A stretch of DNA of 40,044 nucleotides. It comes from JBOFLG01 sp051657745 (GTDB taxonomy: Bacteria; Actinomycetota; Actinomycetes; Actinomycetales; Dermatophilaceae). The DNA is taken from assembly GCA_051657745.1 (NCBI GenBank), contig JBOFLG010000128.1:1-40044 (forward strand), in the 5' to 3' direction. A program made the position numbers and the translations under genes. Numbering within the stretch: the stretch's first letter is position 1; each line of letters starts with the position of its first letter. Shown here in pieces: positions 8,140 through 17,579 of this stretch. The notes under the pieces were generated by a model. That model was not told the DNA's origin. It saw only the letters and a program-made list of their open reading frames with translations, and searched no databases.

Positions 8140-9092
8140 TCGACTTCCGGTACCACCTCGTCTCCATCGTCTCGGTCTTCTTCGCGCTCGCCGTGGGCAT
8201 CGTGCTCGGCGCTGGTCCGCTACAGGGCCAGATCGGCGACACTCTGGGCGCTCAGATCGCCGGTCTGCGCGAAGACAAGGACGAGCTCAACCGGCAGGTT
8301 GACCAAGCGCGCGCCGGCACCGAGGGCCGCGACGCCTACCTCACGGCCACCAACCCGCAGGTGCTCGGAGATGCGCTCCGCGGCCGCACGGTCGCACTAG
8401 TCGTGCTGCCGGGAGTGGAGTCGCAGTTCGTCGAGAACACCACTGAAACCCTGGGTTCGGCTGGGGCCCGGCTCGTGTCGACCACCACGATGTCGGACGA
8501 GTGGGTGAGCGCCGACCCGGACACCACCTCGGCGCGGGACGCCGCGGTCGGTGGAGTCGCCCGCTCCGCGAAGGTCGATCTGACCGACCCCGGGCCGCTG
8601 TCCGCACAGGACCTGCTTCTTGGAGCGTTACTCACCCGGCCGGACGCCCCCGGGACGGCGCTCGAGGCGTCAGTAGCCCGCACCGGTCTGGAGACGCTGG
8701 CCGACGCGGGCCTGCTCTCGCTCGAGAGCGACACCTCCGAGCCAGCAGAGTTGGTGGTCGTGCTCTCCGGAGCCCTCCCGCCCGCTGAGGGCGAGGGCGC
8801 TACTCGCGCAGCCGGTCGTTGGGTCGATCTCGCGATTGCTCTCGATGCTCGGTCGGCGGGCACCGTGGTTGCTGGCGACGTGGCCACCGAGGACAGCGGC
8901 GTGTCGGTGCTCGCGACGCTGCGTGACACCGCGGCCGCCACCGACGAGGTCTCCACTGTTGACGACGTCGGTGATCCGATGGGGCAGGCAAGCGTGGTCC
9001 ACGGCCTCACCGAGCAGGCCGCCGGCCGGGTGGGCCAGTACGGACTGGGCCCTGGTGCCGACGCGCCCTATGCGCCCCTTCCCGCCTCGTGA
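8136..9092 (+). CDS. steB: SteB/MctB-family membrane-anchored protein
   Basis: A 318-aa protein. GTG 8136, overlapping the steA stop, fits the conserved start MIDFRYHLVSIVSVFFALAV; the open frame begins 27 nt earlier but that lies inside steA. An N-terminal membrane helix (about 7-28) is followed by a coiled coil (GLREDKDELNRQVDQA, about 46-61) and a large extracytoplasmic Ala/Asp/Thr-rich domain. The family includes Rv1698 (MctB, linked to copper tolerance and outer-membrane functions) and corynebacterial SteB, the membrane partner of SteA. The partner context supports the septation role here; copper transport is not shown by the sequence. Confidence 0.85.
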   Translation: MIDFRYHLVSIVSVFFALAVGIVLGAGPLQGQIGDTLGAQIAGLREDKDELNRQVDQARAGTEGRDAYLTATNPQVLGDALRGRTVALVVLPGVESQFVENTTETLGSAGARLVSTTTMSDEWVSADPDTTSARDAAVGGVARSAKVDLTDPGPLSAQDLLLGALLTRPDAPGTALEASVARTGLETLADAGLLSLESDTSEPAELVVVLSGALPPAEGEGATRAAGRWVDLAIALDARSAGTVVAGDVATEDSGVSVLATLRDTAAATDEVSTVDDVGDPMGQASVVHGLTEQAAGRVGQYGLGPGADAPYAPLPAS

Positions 9093-9913
9093 ACCAGCGC
9101 TCGGCGATCTCGGCCGGTCTTGCCGCGGCGGGTGCGGGTTTCGCGTTCGCCGTCGCGCGGCGGTTGGTGCGGTCGGCACGCTGGACCCGCACCAACCACG
9201 CTGGCCACCAGGTGACTCTCCTCGAGGGGCCCGCGTACGTCGCGGGTGCGGCACTCGGCGCGGTTACTGCCGGGCCCGCTGGACCCGCCGGCCTGGTAGC
9301 GGTGCTGGGGTCGGGAGCGCTCGGGGCGCTCGATGACCTTGCCGGAAACGGTTCGTCCAAGGGCCTCCGGGGACACCTCGGTGCGGCTCTCCGGGGCGAG
9401 GTCACCACGGGAGCGGTGAAGATCATTGGCATCGGTGCCACCGGCCTCGCTGCCGCAGCACTCGCCGACCGTGCCCGCGGCGACCTCAGGGTGGTCGACA
9501 CCATCGTCGGTGGCGCCGTCATCGCGGGAGCCGCCAACCTGGTCAATCTCCTCGACCTGCGCCCCGGCCGCGCACTCAAGTCGACGGTCCTGCTTGCGCT
9601 GCCGCTGCTCGTGGCCGGTCGTCGCGGAACAGCCGACGCCGCACCGTTGGCCGCGGCTGCCGCGGGAGCCGCGCTGGGCGTCATCCGGCCCGACCTGGCC
9701 GGGGAGTCCATGCTCGGGGACACCGGAGCCAATGCCGCTGGCGCGCTGCTGGGTACCGCTCTGGTGACGGTGTCAGGCCGCCCCGCCCGGATGACGGCGC
9801 TCGTCGTGCTGACCGCGCTCACCGTGGCATCGGAACGGGTCAGCTTCACCGCGGTCATCGAGTCCACGCCGGGGCTTCGCCAGGTCGATGCCTGGGGCCG
9901 GCGTCCCCGATGA
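9089..9913 (+). CDS. MraY/WecA-like phospho-glycosyl transferase
   Basis: A 274-aa multi-pass membrane protein, GTG start overlapping steB by 4 nt. Hydrophobic Ala/Leu/Gly segments alternate with short loops. The polyprenyl-phosphate sugar-phosphate transferase landmarks are present: LGALDDLAG (DD at 82-83), NLVNLLDLRPGR at 150-161, and MLGDTGANAAGALLG at 208-222. It is shorter than MraY (about 320-360) and lacks the full HxH-type loop of MraY, so it is unlikely to be the essential lipid I synthase. It likely loads a sugar phosphate onto a polyprenyl carrier for the module with the MurJ-like and GT4 genes. Confidence 0.82.
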   Translation: MNQRSAISAGLAAAGAGFAFAVARRLVRSARWTRTNHAGHQVTLLEGPAYVAGAALGAVTAGPAGPAGLVAVLGSGALGALDDLAGNGSSKGLRGHLGAALRGEVTTGAVKIIGIGATGLAAAALADRARGDLRVVDTIVGGAVIAGAANLVNLLDLRPGRALKSTVLLALPLLVAGRRGTADAAPLAAAAAGAALGVIRPDLAGESMLGDTGANAAGALLGTALVTVSGRPARMTALVVLTALTVASERVSFTAVIESTPGLRQVDAWGRRPR

Positions 9914-11568
9914 CGCGGCGTCAACTCGCCGCCGGCCTTGCCGGAACGGCCGGGCTGATCGCGGTGGTGACTTTGCTGGCCCGGGTAGCCGGGCTGACGC
10001 GGGTTCTCGGGTTCGCCGTGGCGGTGCGAGCCGGCGGAGTCGGCGAGATTTACCACAGCGTCAATGCCGTGCCCACCATGGTTTTCGAGGTCGCCGCCGG
10101 GGGCACGCTGGCCGCCGTGGCCGTTCCGCTGATCGCCCATCGCATCGGCGCCGGTGAGCCCGAGCGCGCCGACGCGCTCGCCTCGGTGCTGCTCAGCTGG
10201 ACCGTCGCCATCCTCGTGCCGCTGGGCGCCGTGGTGTTCCTGTTCGCGGCTCCGCTTGCGACCTTTCTCGTCGATGACTTCGACCCGCAGGCTCGGAGCC
10301 TGGCCGCGACCCTGCTGCGGATCTTCGCGCTTCAGGTGCCGCTCTACGGCGTCGGCATCGTGTTGACCGGCCTGCTGCATGCCCATCGCCGGTTTCTGGC
10401 TGCCGCGCTGGCGCCGTTGTGCTCCTCGGTCGTGGTCCTCGGGTCGTACCTGTGGTACGGCTACCTGACCGGGGGCCAGACCTCCCTGTCTCTGGTCTCG
10501 GATGGCGCGGTCGCGGTGCTCGGCTGGGGGACCACCGTGGGCGTCGTGGCCTTGGCGCTGCCCCTCGTCGGACCGGCACTCGCCACCGGCTGGCGCTGGC
10601 GACCGACATGGTGGCTCGACGCTGACGACGCCCGGCGGATCGGCCGGCTTGCCGGTGCGGGAGGTGTGGCGCTACTCGCGCAACAGGGCGTGGTGCTGAC
10701 CACGATTTGGCTGTCCAACCGGTCGGGTGACAGGGGGACATTGCCGGTGTACGGCTACGTGCAAGCGATGTACCTGCTGCCGTACGCGGTGCTCGCTGTG
10801 CCCGTGGCAACCAGCGTCGTTCCGGCGCTGGCCACGCGGGCAGGCGCGGACGCGGGGACGGGCGACGGGGCCGACGCGGACTCGGCGACCACGCTGGCCC
10901 GATCGATCCGGGCGGTCCTCGTCCTCACCGGACTCTCCGCCGGTGCACTCGTCGCGGCTGCTCCGGCGGTCGGGGCGTTCTTCGGCATCCTCGATCAATG
11001 GCTCAGTCTCGACGGAGCAAGCACGGCCGCGCTGGACGCGATGCCCGTGGCGCTTACCGCGTACGCTCCGGGGTTGGTCGGATTCGGGCTGATCGCGCTG
11101 CTGACCCGGGCGACGTACGTGCGCGGCCAACCGCTGCACGCGGCGGCGGTGACCGCGTTCGGCTGGGGGGTCGCCGCGGTGCCACCGGTCGCGATCGTCG
11201 GCACCGGGCAGGGAGCGGCGACGACCTTGTGGTCGTTGGGCGTGGCATCCTCGGCTGGTATGACCATCGCGGGGATCGGACTGGTTGTGCTCGTCCGGCG
11301 GGCGTGGGGGGCACCGGCCACTGCTGGCGCTGCCCGCACGGCCGGCACCGTGGTGGTTGCGGTCGCGATGGCGGTCGCCGCCGGTGACCTGGTGACGAGA
11401 GGGCGGCCGCTCGACGACCTGACCGAGGTGCTGGTCGTCGGTGTCGCGGCTGGTGCCACTGCACTGCTCGCTGGACTGGTTGCGTTCGCGGTTGGCGACC
11501 GGACGATGCTTGCCAACGCACTGCGGCGAGGTCGCGCCCGGCGCCGTACCACGGTGGAGCGAGCATGA
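9910..11568 (+). CDS. MurJ/MVF-family lipid flippase-like protein
   Basis: A 552-aa protein with about 13-14 hydrophobic segments and a conserved MOP/MVF N-terminus: VARVAGLTRVLGFAVAV and YHSVNAVPTMVFEVAAGGTL, typical of MurJ (residues about 24-65). A hydrophilic Asp/Gly/Ala linker sits near residue 310-325, and the C-terminus is basic (GRARRRTT). The family flips polyprenyl-linked saccharides across the membrane. It overlaps both neighbours by 4 nt (ATGA), so it is one transcript with the transferase before it and the glycosyltransferase after it. A dedicated MurJ is expected elsewhere, so this may be a paralogue for another glycan. Confidence 0.88.
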   Translation: MTRRQLAAGLAGTAGLIAVVTLLARVAGLTRVLGFAVAVRAGGVGEIYHSVNAVPTMVFEVAAGGTLAAVAVPLIAHRIGAGEPERADALASVLLSWTVAILVPLGAVVFLFAAPLATFLVDDFDPQARSLAATLLRIFALQVPLYGVGIVLTGLLHAHRRFLAAALAPLCSSVVVLGSYLWYGYLTGGQTSLSLVSDGAVAVLGWGTTVGVVALALPLVGPALATGWRWRPTWWLDADDARRIGRLAGAGGVALLAQQGVVLTTIWLSNRSGDRGTLPVYGYVQAMYLLPYAVLAVPVATSVVPALATRAGADAGTGDGADADSATTLARSIRAVLVLTGLSAGALVAAAPAVGAFFGILDQWLSLDGASTAALDAMPVALTAYAPGLVGFGLIALLTRATYVRGQPLHAAAVTAFGWGVAAVPPVAIVGTGQGAATTLWSLGVASSAGMTIAGIGLVVLVRRAWGAPATAGAARTAGTVVVAVAMAVAAGDLVTRGRPLDDLTEVLVVGVAAGATALLAGLVAFAVGDRTMLANALRRGRARRRTTVERA

Positions 11569-12668
11569 GAGTGCTGATGGTGCTCGGAACGAGCGCGGGC
11601 GGAGTGGGCCGGCATGTTGCCGGTCTCACCGGGTCGCTGGCAGGTGCCGGGCACCACGTGGTGGTCGCGGCTCCCGCCGACGTGCTGGCCGGGTTCGACC
11701 TCGGTGACTCGGCCATCACGGCGGTGGCGGTCGAGCTCGGCGACCGCCCGCGTCCGCGCCGGGACGCCCTGGCGGTGCGCCAGGTGGCTCGGCTCGCCGC
11801 GACGGTCGACGTGGTGCACGCCCATGGGCTGCGGGCTGCAGCCGTGGCGGCGCTGGCTACCCCGGGGCGCGGGGCCCCACCGGTGGTGGCCACGCTGCAC
11901 AATGCCGCGCCGTCGGGCCGCCTCACTGGGCTCGCCTACGCCGGTCTCGAACACCTGGTCGCCTCAGGCTGCGACCTGGTGCTCGGCGTGTCGGCCGACC
12001 TCGTGCAGCGGATGACGGCGCTCGGCGCTCGACGTACCGCTCTCGCGGTCGTGGCTGCGCCGCCGCGCCGGAGCGCGGCCCGCGACCGGGACACGGTCCG
12101 TGCCGATCTCGAGGTCGAGACCGGCACGGCGCTGGCAGTCGTGCTGGCCCGGCTTGCCCCGCAGAAGGGCCTGGACCTGCTGCTCGACGCCCACCAGCAC
12201 CTCCGCGATCTCGATCACGACCTCACGCTGGTGACCGTCGTCGCCGGTGACGGGCCGCTGCGAGCGGCATTGCAGGCGCGCATCGACGACGAACGGTTGC
12301 CGGTGCGCCTCCTCGGTCACCGGGGCGACATCCCCGACCTGCTCGCGGCGGCCGACCTGGTGGTCTCCAGCGCGCGCTGGGAGGGGCAACCGGTGGGGCT
12401 TCAGGAGGCGCTGCACGCGGGCGCCGCGGTGGTGGCCACGGATGTCGGCGGTACCGCCGACACGGTGGGAGATGCAGCGCTGCTGGTCTCCCCGGATGAC
12501 GCCGCGGCGCTGGCCCGGGCGGTACGGGACGTCATCCGGCATGGAGCGGTGCGTGACGACCTGCGCTCGAAGGCCGCCGAGCGGGCCGGGGACCTGCCGA
12601 CCACGACCGACACTCTCGATGCGGTTCTCGAGGCGTACACCTCCGTGCGCCCGGCGCGCGACCACTGA
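11565..12668 (+). CDS. GT4-family glycosyltransferase
   Basis: A 367-aa cytoplasmic or peripheral enzyme with a two-lobe GT-B fold. The N-lobe begins MRVLMVLGTSAGGVGRHVAG with the usual GGxxRH glycine loop; the C-lobe has VVLARLAPQKGLDLLL and the EX7E motif in WEGQPVGLQEALHAG with ATDVGGTADTVG after it. Retaining GT4 enzymes transfer sugars from nucleotide donors to lipid-linked or soluble acceptors. Its coupling with the transferase and the flippase points to assembly of a lipid-linked glycan. The exact substrate is not deducible. Confidence 0.88.
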   Translation: MRVLMVLGTSAGGVGRHVAGLTGSLAGAGHHVVVAAPADVLAGFDLGDSAITAVAVELGDRPRPRRDALAVRQVARLAATVDVVHAHGLRAAAVAALATPGRGAPPVVATLHNAAPSGRLTGLAYAGLEHLVASGCDLVLGVSADLVQRMTALGARRTALAVVAAPPRRSAARDRDTVRADLEVETGTALAVVLARLAPQKGLDLLLDAHQHLRDLDHDLTLVTVVAGDGPLRAALQARIDDERLPVRLLGHRGDIPDLLAAADLVVSSARWEGQPVGLQEALHAGAAVVATDVGGTADTVGDAALLVSPDDAAALARAVRDVIRHGAVRDDLRSKAAERAGDLPTTTDTLDAVLEAYTSVRPARDH

Positions 12669-12803
12669 GCGCCCAGGCCCGTCGTGGGCGGGACCCGCCG
12701 CCCGGATGGCCGAGGAACCGTCCGGAGGGCTGGGCGTGGCCCCCGCCACCAGGACGTATCGCGGCGAATCTGGGACCGGCCGGGACCGTTCCGGGGCATG
12801 ACG

Positions 12804-12817
12804 TATCGTTAAAGCCC

Positions 12818-12818
<1 letters not shown>
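12804..12818 (+). promoter_or_regulatory. Probable -10 element and leaderless start of pyrG
   Basis: TATCGT (12804-12809) fits the actinobacterial -10 TANNNT and lies 8 nt before the GTG start of pyrG, with no Shine-Dalgarno between. This suggests a leaderless mRNA. The GTG at 12821 is a nearby alternative start. The 135-nt stretch before it is otherwise empty. Confidence 0.5.
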
Positions 12819-14522
<1,704 letters not shown>

Positions 14523-14530
<8 letters not shown>

Positions 14531-15296
14531 GTCTGGGCCGGTCGCGGATGCCGGTCGCGGGCCGTTGTGCGACGTGATCGGTGCCGCCCCGGTGGTGGAG
14601 TCGGAGGTGCTGCATCGGGGGATGGTGTGGGATGTCGTCGCCGACACCTTCGACCTCGGCGCGGCCGGTCGGCTGCGCCGCGACTACGTGGCGCACCCGG
14701 GGGCGGTCGCGGTGGTTGCCCTTGATGAGGACGGTCGGGTGCTGCTGGTGCGGCAGTATCGGCATCCGGTGGGGGCGTTCGAGTGGGAGTTGCCGGCGGG
14801 TCTGCTTGATGTGCCGGGGGAGGCGCCGTGGGTCGCTGCGGCGCGGGAGTTGCACGAAGAGGCCGACATGGTGGCCGCGCGCTGGCATACGTTGCTGGAC
14901 CACTACGCCTCGCCCGGGGGGTCTACCGAGTCGCTGCGTTTGTACCTGGCGCGGGGCCTTAGCCCGGTCCCGGAGGCGGAGCGGCATCAGCGCACTGCCG
15001 AGGAGTTGGGGATGCCGGTTCGCCGGGTCGGGCTCGATGAGGTGGTCGAGGCGGTGCTCGCCGGCGAGTTGCACAACCCGAGCCTCGCGCTCGGGGTGCT
15101 GGCCGCGTCGCGGTTGCGTGCGCGGGGTTGGGCGGGTCTGCGACCAGTCGACGCGCCGTGGCCGACCCGCAGCCCCGGGCGACTCGCCGATGACGACCCG
15201 CGACTCGCCGATGGCGCTGTGCCTGCGGGCGTCGTTGATGTGCCCGTGGATGTCGTTGATGCCGGCAACGCATCGGCGCCGGTGGCGTTTCCCTAG
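14523..15296 (+). CDS. NUDIX hydrolase, ADP-ribose pyrophosphatase-like
   Basis: A 257-aa protein starting at ATG 14523 inside the end of pyrG; the longer frame upstream is a shadow of pyrG. The NUDIX region has RQYRHPVGAFEWELPAG, the usual ADP-ribose pyrophosphatase approach, then the box GLLDVPGE with seven residues and REL HEEAD (Asp replaces the usual Gly). It is the usual partner downstream of pyrG (Rv1700 type) and hydrolyses ADP-ribose or related nucleoside diphosphates. After about residue 215 comes a Pro/Asp/Ala-rich tail with a seven-residue near repeat RLADDDP/RLADGAV, unlike the usual family end. Its TAG stop shares CTAG with the stop of the convergent gene. Confidence 0.9.
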
Positions 15297-16783
15297 GGGA
15301 CGCGGGCGGTGTAGATCTGCTGCACCTGGGCGGCAGTGAGCGCGGAGGTCCAGTACGCGACGTCATCGAGGTCGCCCTGGAAGTAGGTCGACCCCGGCGC
15401 GGGCCAGCCGCCCAGCGAGTCCCGCCCGATGCGCAGGTAGCCGCTGGGGTACCCCTCGGCGGTGGTGACGGTGTTTGACGCCACCAGCGCGCCGTCGAGG
15501 TAGAGCCGCATCCCGGCCGGCGACAGCGTGGCCGTGGCCAGGTGCCAGGCGTTGTCGGTGACGGCCGCCGGAGTTTGCACGGTCTGCACGGCACCCGGGT
15601 AGACACCGAAGACCAGACGCCCGGCGGTGTCGACATACAGATGGCGGTCGTACTGGCTCGAGGTGCCGGCCTGGCTGGTTCCGAAGCCAACGAGTTTGCC
15701 CTGGGGGGCGGCCGTGCGGAACCAGACGCTCAGAGTGAACGTGTTCGACATCGGGAAGGCTGTGGTGGGGCCGAAGATCTGCCCCGTGCTGCCGTTGAGC
15801 CGGGCAACGCGGCCGCCGTCGCTGGTGCAGGGCCGGTTGGTGGCCGAGCTGACGCCTGGGCCGTAGCTGCCGTTCGCTCCGATGCCGGAACTGTCCGCGG
15901 CCGTGACGCCAGCCGACTTCGGGTTCTCCTCGAACCGGTAGTACACCTGTGGCGTCGTGGCGAGCACCGCCGTGCTGCACGACGCGTAGCGGGCCGACAG
16001 CGTCGATGTCGGCGAGGCGGTGGTGCCGGCCAGGGCCGCGAGCGACGGCGGTGCTGCGGCAGCCACCAGCGCGGCCACGCCGGCCAGCACCGCCGCCCAC
16101 ACCCACCAGGCGCGGAGGGAGCGGATCGGGCCACGCCCCGCTGTCCCGGCCGCGAGGACGGCCGGGACAGCGGGGATCGAGCCGGTGGTCGGGGCGAAGA
16201 CCACCGGGTCGAGGCCGGGTGCGGGCCGCCTTTTGTCGCCGCGCCGCAGCGGCCGGTCGAGCGTCGTGAGGGCGAGTAGCGCGGCCACCGCCAGGACGAG
16301 GACGCCCACGCCCCACCACTGCCCGGTCCGGGCCCACACCACTGGGACCCCAGCCCAGGGCACCCGCAGCACGCCGACGCCGTGGACCGCGTCGGGCGAT
16401 ACCGGGGTCGAGTCTTGACGCGGGTTTGCGTCTCCCTTGAGCAGCAGCTGGCCGGCGTCGTCGCGTTCGACGAACCGGTGCAGACGCAGCCGGCCGGGCC
16501 GGTCCGGGTCGTCAACGAGCAGGACCTGGCCAGGTTGGGCCGCACCGGCTGGCACCGGGCGGGCCACGACGACATCCCCGACCTGAATCCTCGGCAGCAT
16601 GGACCCGGTGACCACGGTCGTCGGTTCCCAGCCGATGGCGGTTGGGGCTGCCGACCAGAACGCGAGACCCAGCGCCGTGGCAACGGCCGCTCGGGCCGTG
16701 GTCGCGACCAGTAACCGCGACCACCCGAACCGGACCGCAGGGCCGTCCGGATCGGGTGTCACGACAGGGGGTTGGTTGTCCAC
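15293..16783 (-). CDS. SipW-type signal peptidase I fused to a LamG domain
   Basis: A 496-aa membrane protein; GTG 16783 is the best start, 15 nt after the TasA-like stop, although no clear ribosome site is seen. A first membrane helix (about 24-46) precedes a SipW/ER-type (S26B) catalytic domain: Ser61 in VTGSMLPRIQVGD, His102 in LHRFVERDD where P-type enzymes have Lys, and Asp118 in LLLKGDANPRQDS. A second helix (about 156-175) and a third (about 224-250) follow. Residues about 265-496 are a LamG/concanavalin-like jellyroll: YYRFEE at 281, FTLSVWFRT at 349, LYLDGALVASN at 427, DLDDVAYWTSAL at 471. The third helix and its LAALAGTTASPTSTLSA continuation look like a SipW-dependent signal peptide. 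It may process the adjacent TasA-like protein and itself. Confidence 0.86.
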   Translation of the reverse strand: MDNQPPVVTPDPDGPAVRFGWSRLLVATTARAAVATALGLAFWSAAPTAIGWEPTTVVTGSMLPRIQVGDVVVARPVPAGAAQPGQVLLVDDPDRPGRLRLHRFVERDDAGQLLLKGDANPRQDSTPVSPDAVHGVGVLRVPWAGVPVVWARTGQWWGVGVLVLAVAALLALTTLDRPLRRGDKRRPAPGLDPVVFAPTTGSIPAVPAVLAAGTAGRGPIRSLRAWWVWAAVLAGVAALVAAAAPPSLAALAGTTASPTSTLSARYASCSTAVLATTPQVYYRFEENPKSAGVTAADSSGIGANGSYGPGVSSATNRPCTSDGGRVARLNGSTGQIFGPTTAFPMSNTFTLSVWFRTAAPQGKLVGFGTSQAGTSSQYDRHLYVDTAGRLVFGVYPGAVQTVQTPAAVTDNAWHLATATLSPAGMRLYLDGALVASNTVTTAEGYPSGYLRIGRDSLGGWPAPGSTYFQGDLDDVAYWTSALTAAQVQQIYTARVP

Positions 16784-16797
16784 GGGGAGGTGAGAGG

Positions 16798-17394
16798 TCA
16801 GCTCTGCGCTTCCCAGGTGAAACCGATTGCGGCAGTGCCGCCCTGGGTGCTGTTCGGCGCGGAGTTGTTGAAGGTGTAGTCGAACTTGAACACGCGGGTC
16901 TCCGACCCGGTGCCGGTCGGCGCCCAGGTACCCAGACCGGTCGCGTAGGACGTGGCAGCGCCACCAAAGCCGGCCAGCGAGCCGGCGTACACCGAGGAGC
17001 CCGTCGAGAGCGGGGTGAAGCCGGTGCACGACCCGAACGAGCCGCCGGTGCCCTGGGTCACCGTCAACGTCAGGTGCGTGGACAGCGCGTTGGTGGTGGC
17101 CGGGCTGGTGCCGAACAGCTTGACGGTCGAGGCGACCGTGCCGGTCGAGGTGACCGCGATGCACTTGCTGCCGGTGTCGCCGGGCTTCAGGCCGGTTGCC
17201 GAGAACAGTGCGGTGTTGCTGTCGTCGTCGGTGAGGTTGACAGTGCCGGCGGCCCAGTTGTTGGTCGCGTTCGACGTCTGCGAGCTGAATGCCGAATATG
17301 ACGACGTGGCCACCAGGCCGGCGCTCGCGAGGAACGCGAGCGGAACGGCGCTCCACGCGGCAAGCCGCGCAGTACGAGAGGACGGACGCTTCAT
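16798..17394 (-). CDS. TasA/CalY-like secreted protein, SipW-dependent signal peptide
   Basis: A 198-aa protein; ATG 17394 is preceded by AGGAG. Residues 1-37 form a signal peptide (Lys/Arg n-region, hydrophobic LAAWSAVPLAFLASAGLVA, then SSYSAFSSQTSN, the SipW-dependent-type cleavage context). The mature part is Ser/Thr/Gly-rich beta sandwich-like (VNLTDDDSNTALFSATGLKP) with GDTGSKCIAVTSTG, as in TasA, CalY/camelysin and related proteins, which form extracellular fibres or surface layers. Two Cys (CIAV and SCTGF) could pair. It is encoded just upstream of, and on the same strand as, the SipW-like peptidase that probably processes it. Other family members could simply be surface proteins without a fibre role. 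Confidence 0.84.
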   Translation of the reverse strand: MKRPSSRTARLAAWSAVPLAFLASAGLVATSSYSAFSSQTSNATNNWAAGTVNLTDDDSNTALFSATGLKPGDTGSKCIAVTSTGTVASTVKLFGTSPATTNALSTHLTLTVTQGTGGSFGSCTGFTPLSTGSSVYAGSLAGFGGAATSYATGLGTWAPTGTGSETRVFKFDYTFNNSAPNSTQGGTAAIGFTWEAQS

Positions 17395-17579
17395 CGGGAT
17401 CTCCTGTGCTTCAGTGAACGTGGTTGGAATCTGCTACGACGAACCTAGGCAGCGAGGGCACCGCTACCGCCGGGTTCGGCATCCGGCCACCCAGTCGTCG
17501 GCCACCTCGGACCGACGGGGTGAGCAGTCGTCATCCGAATAGCCGTTCACCCGCCGGTGTTCGGTGGGAGAATCGAGGT
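17395..17579. other. Divergent promoter region between TasA-like and YchJ genes
   Basis: This 185-nt gap separates the minus-strand TasA-like gene and the plus-strand YchJ gene. On the minus strand TAGGTT (about 17441-17446) fits a -10 for the TasA-like gene, with about 45 nt of leader. On the plus strand GAGAATCG (about 17568-17575) sits where a leaderless -10 would be for the YchJ gene but matches poorly. No operator was recognised. Confidence 0.35.

Noticed and set aside
16784..17356. Longer N-terminus for the signal peptidase-LamG frame
   Set aside because: It is the shadow of the TasA-like gene (His/Arg/Gln-rich, no structure); the real start is near 16783.
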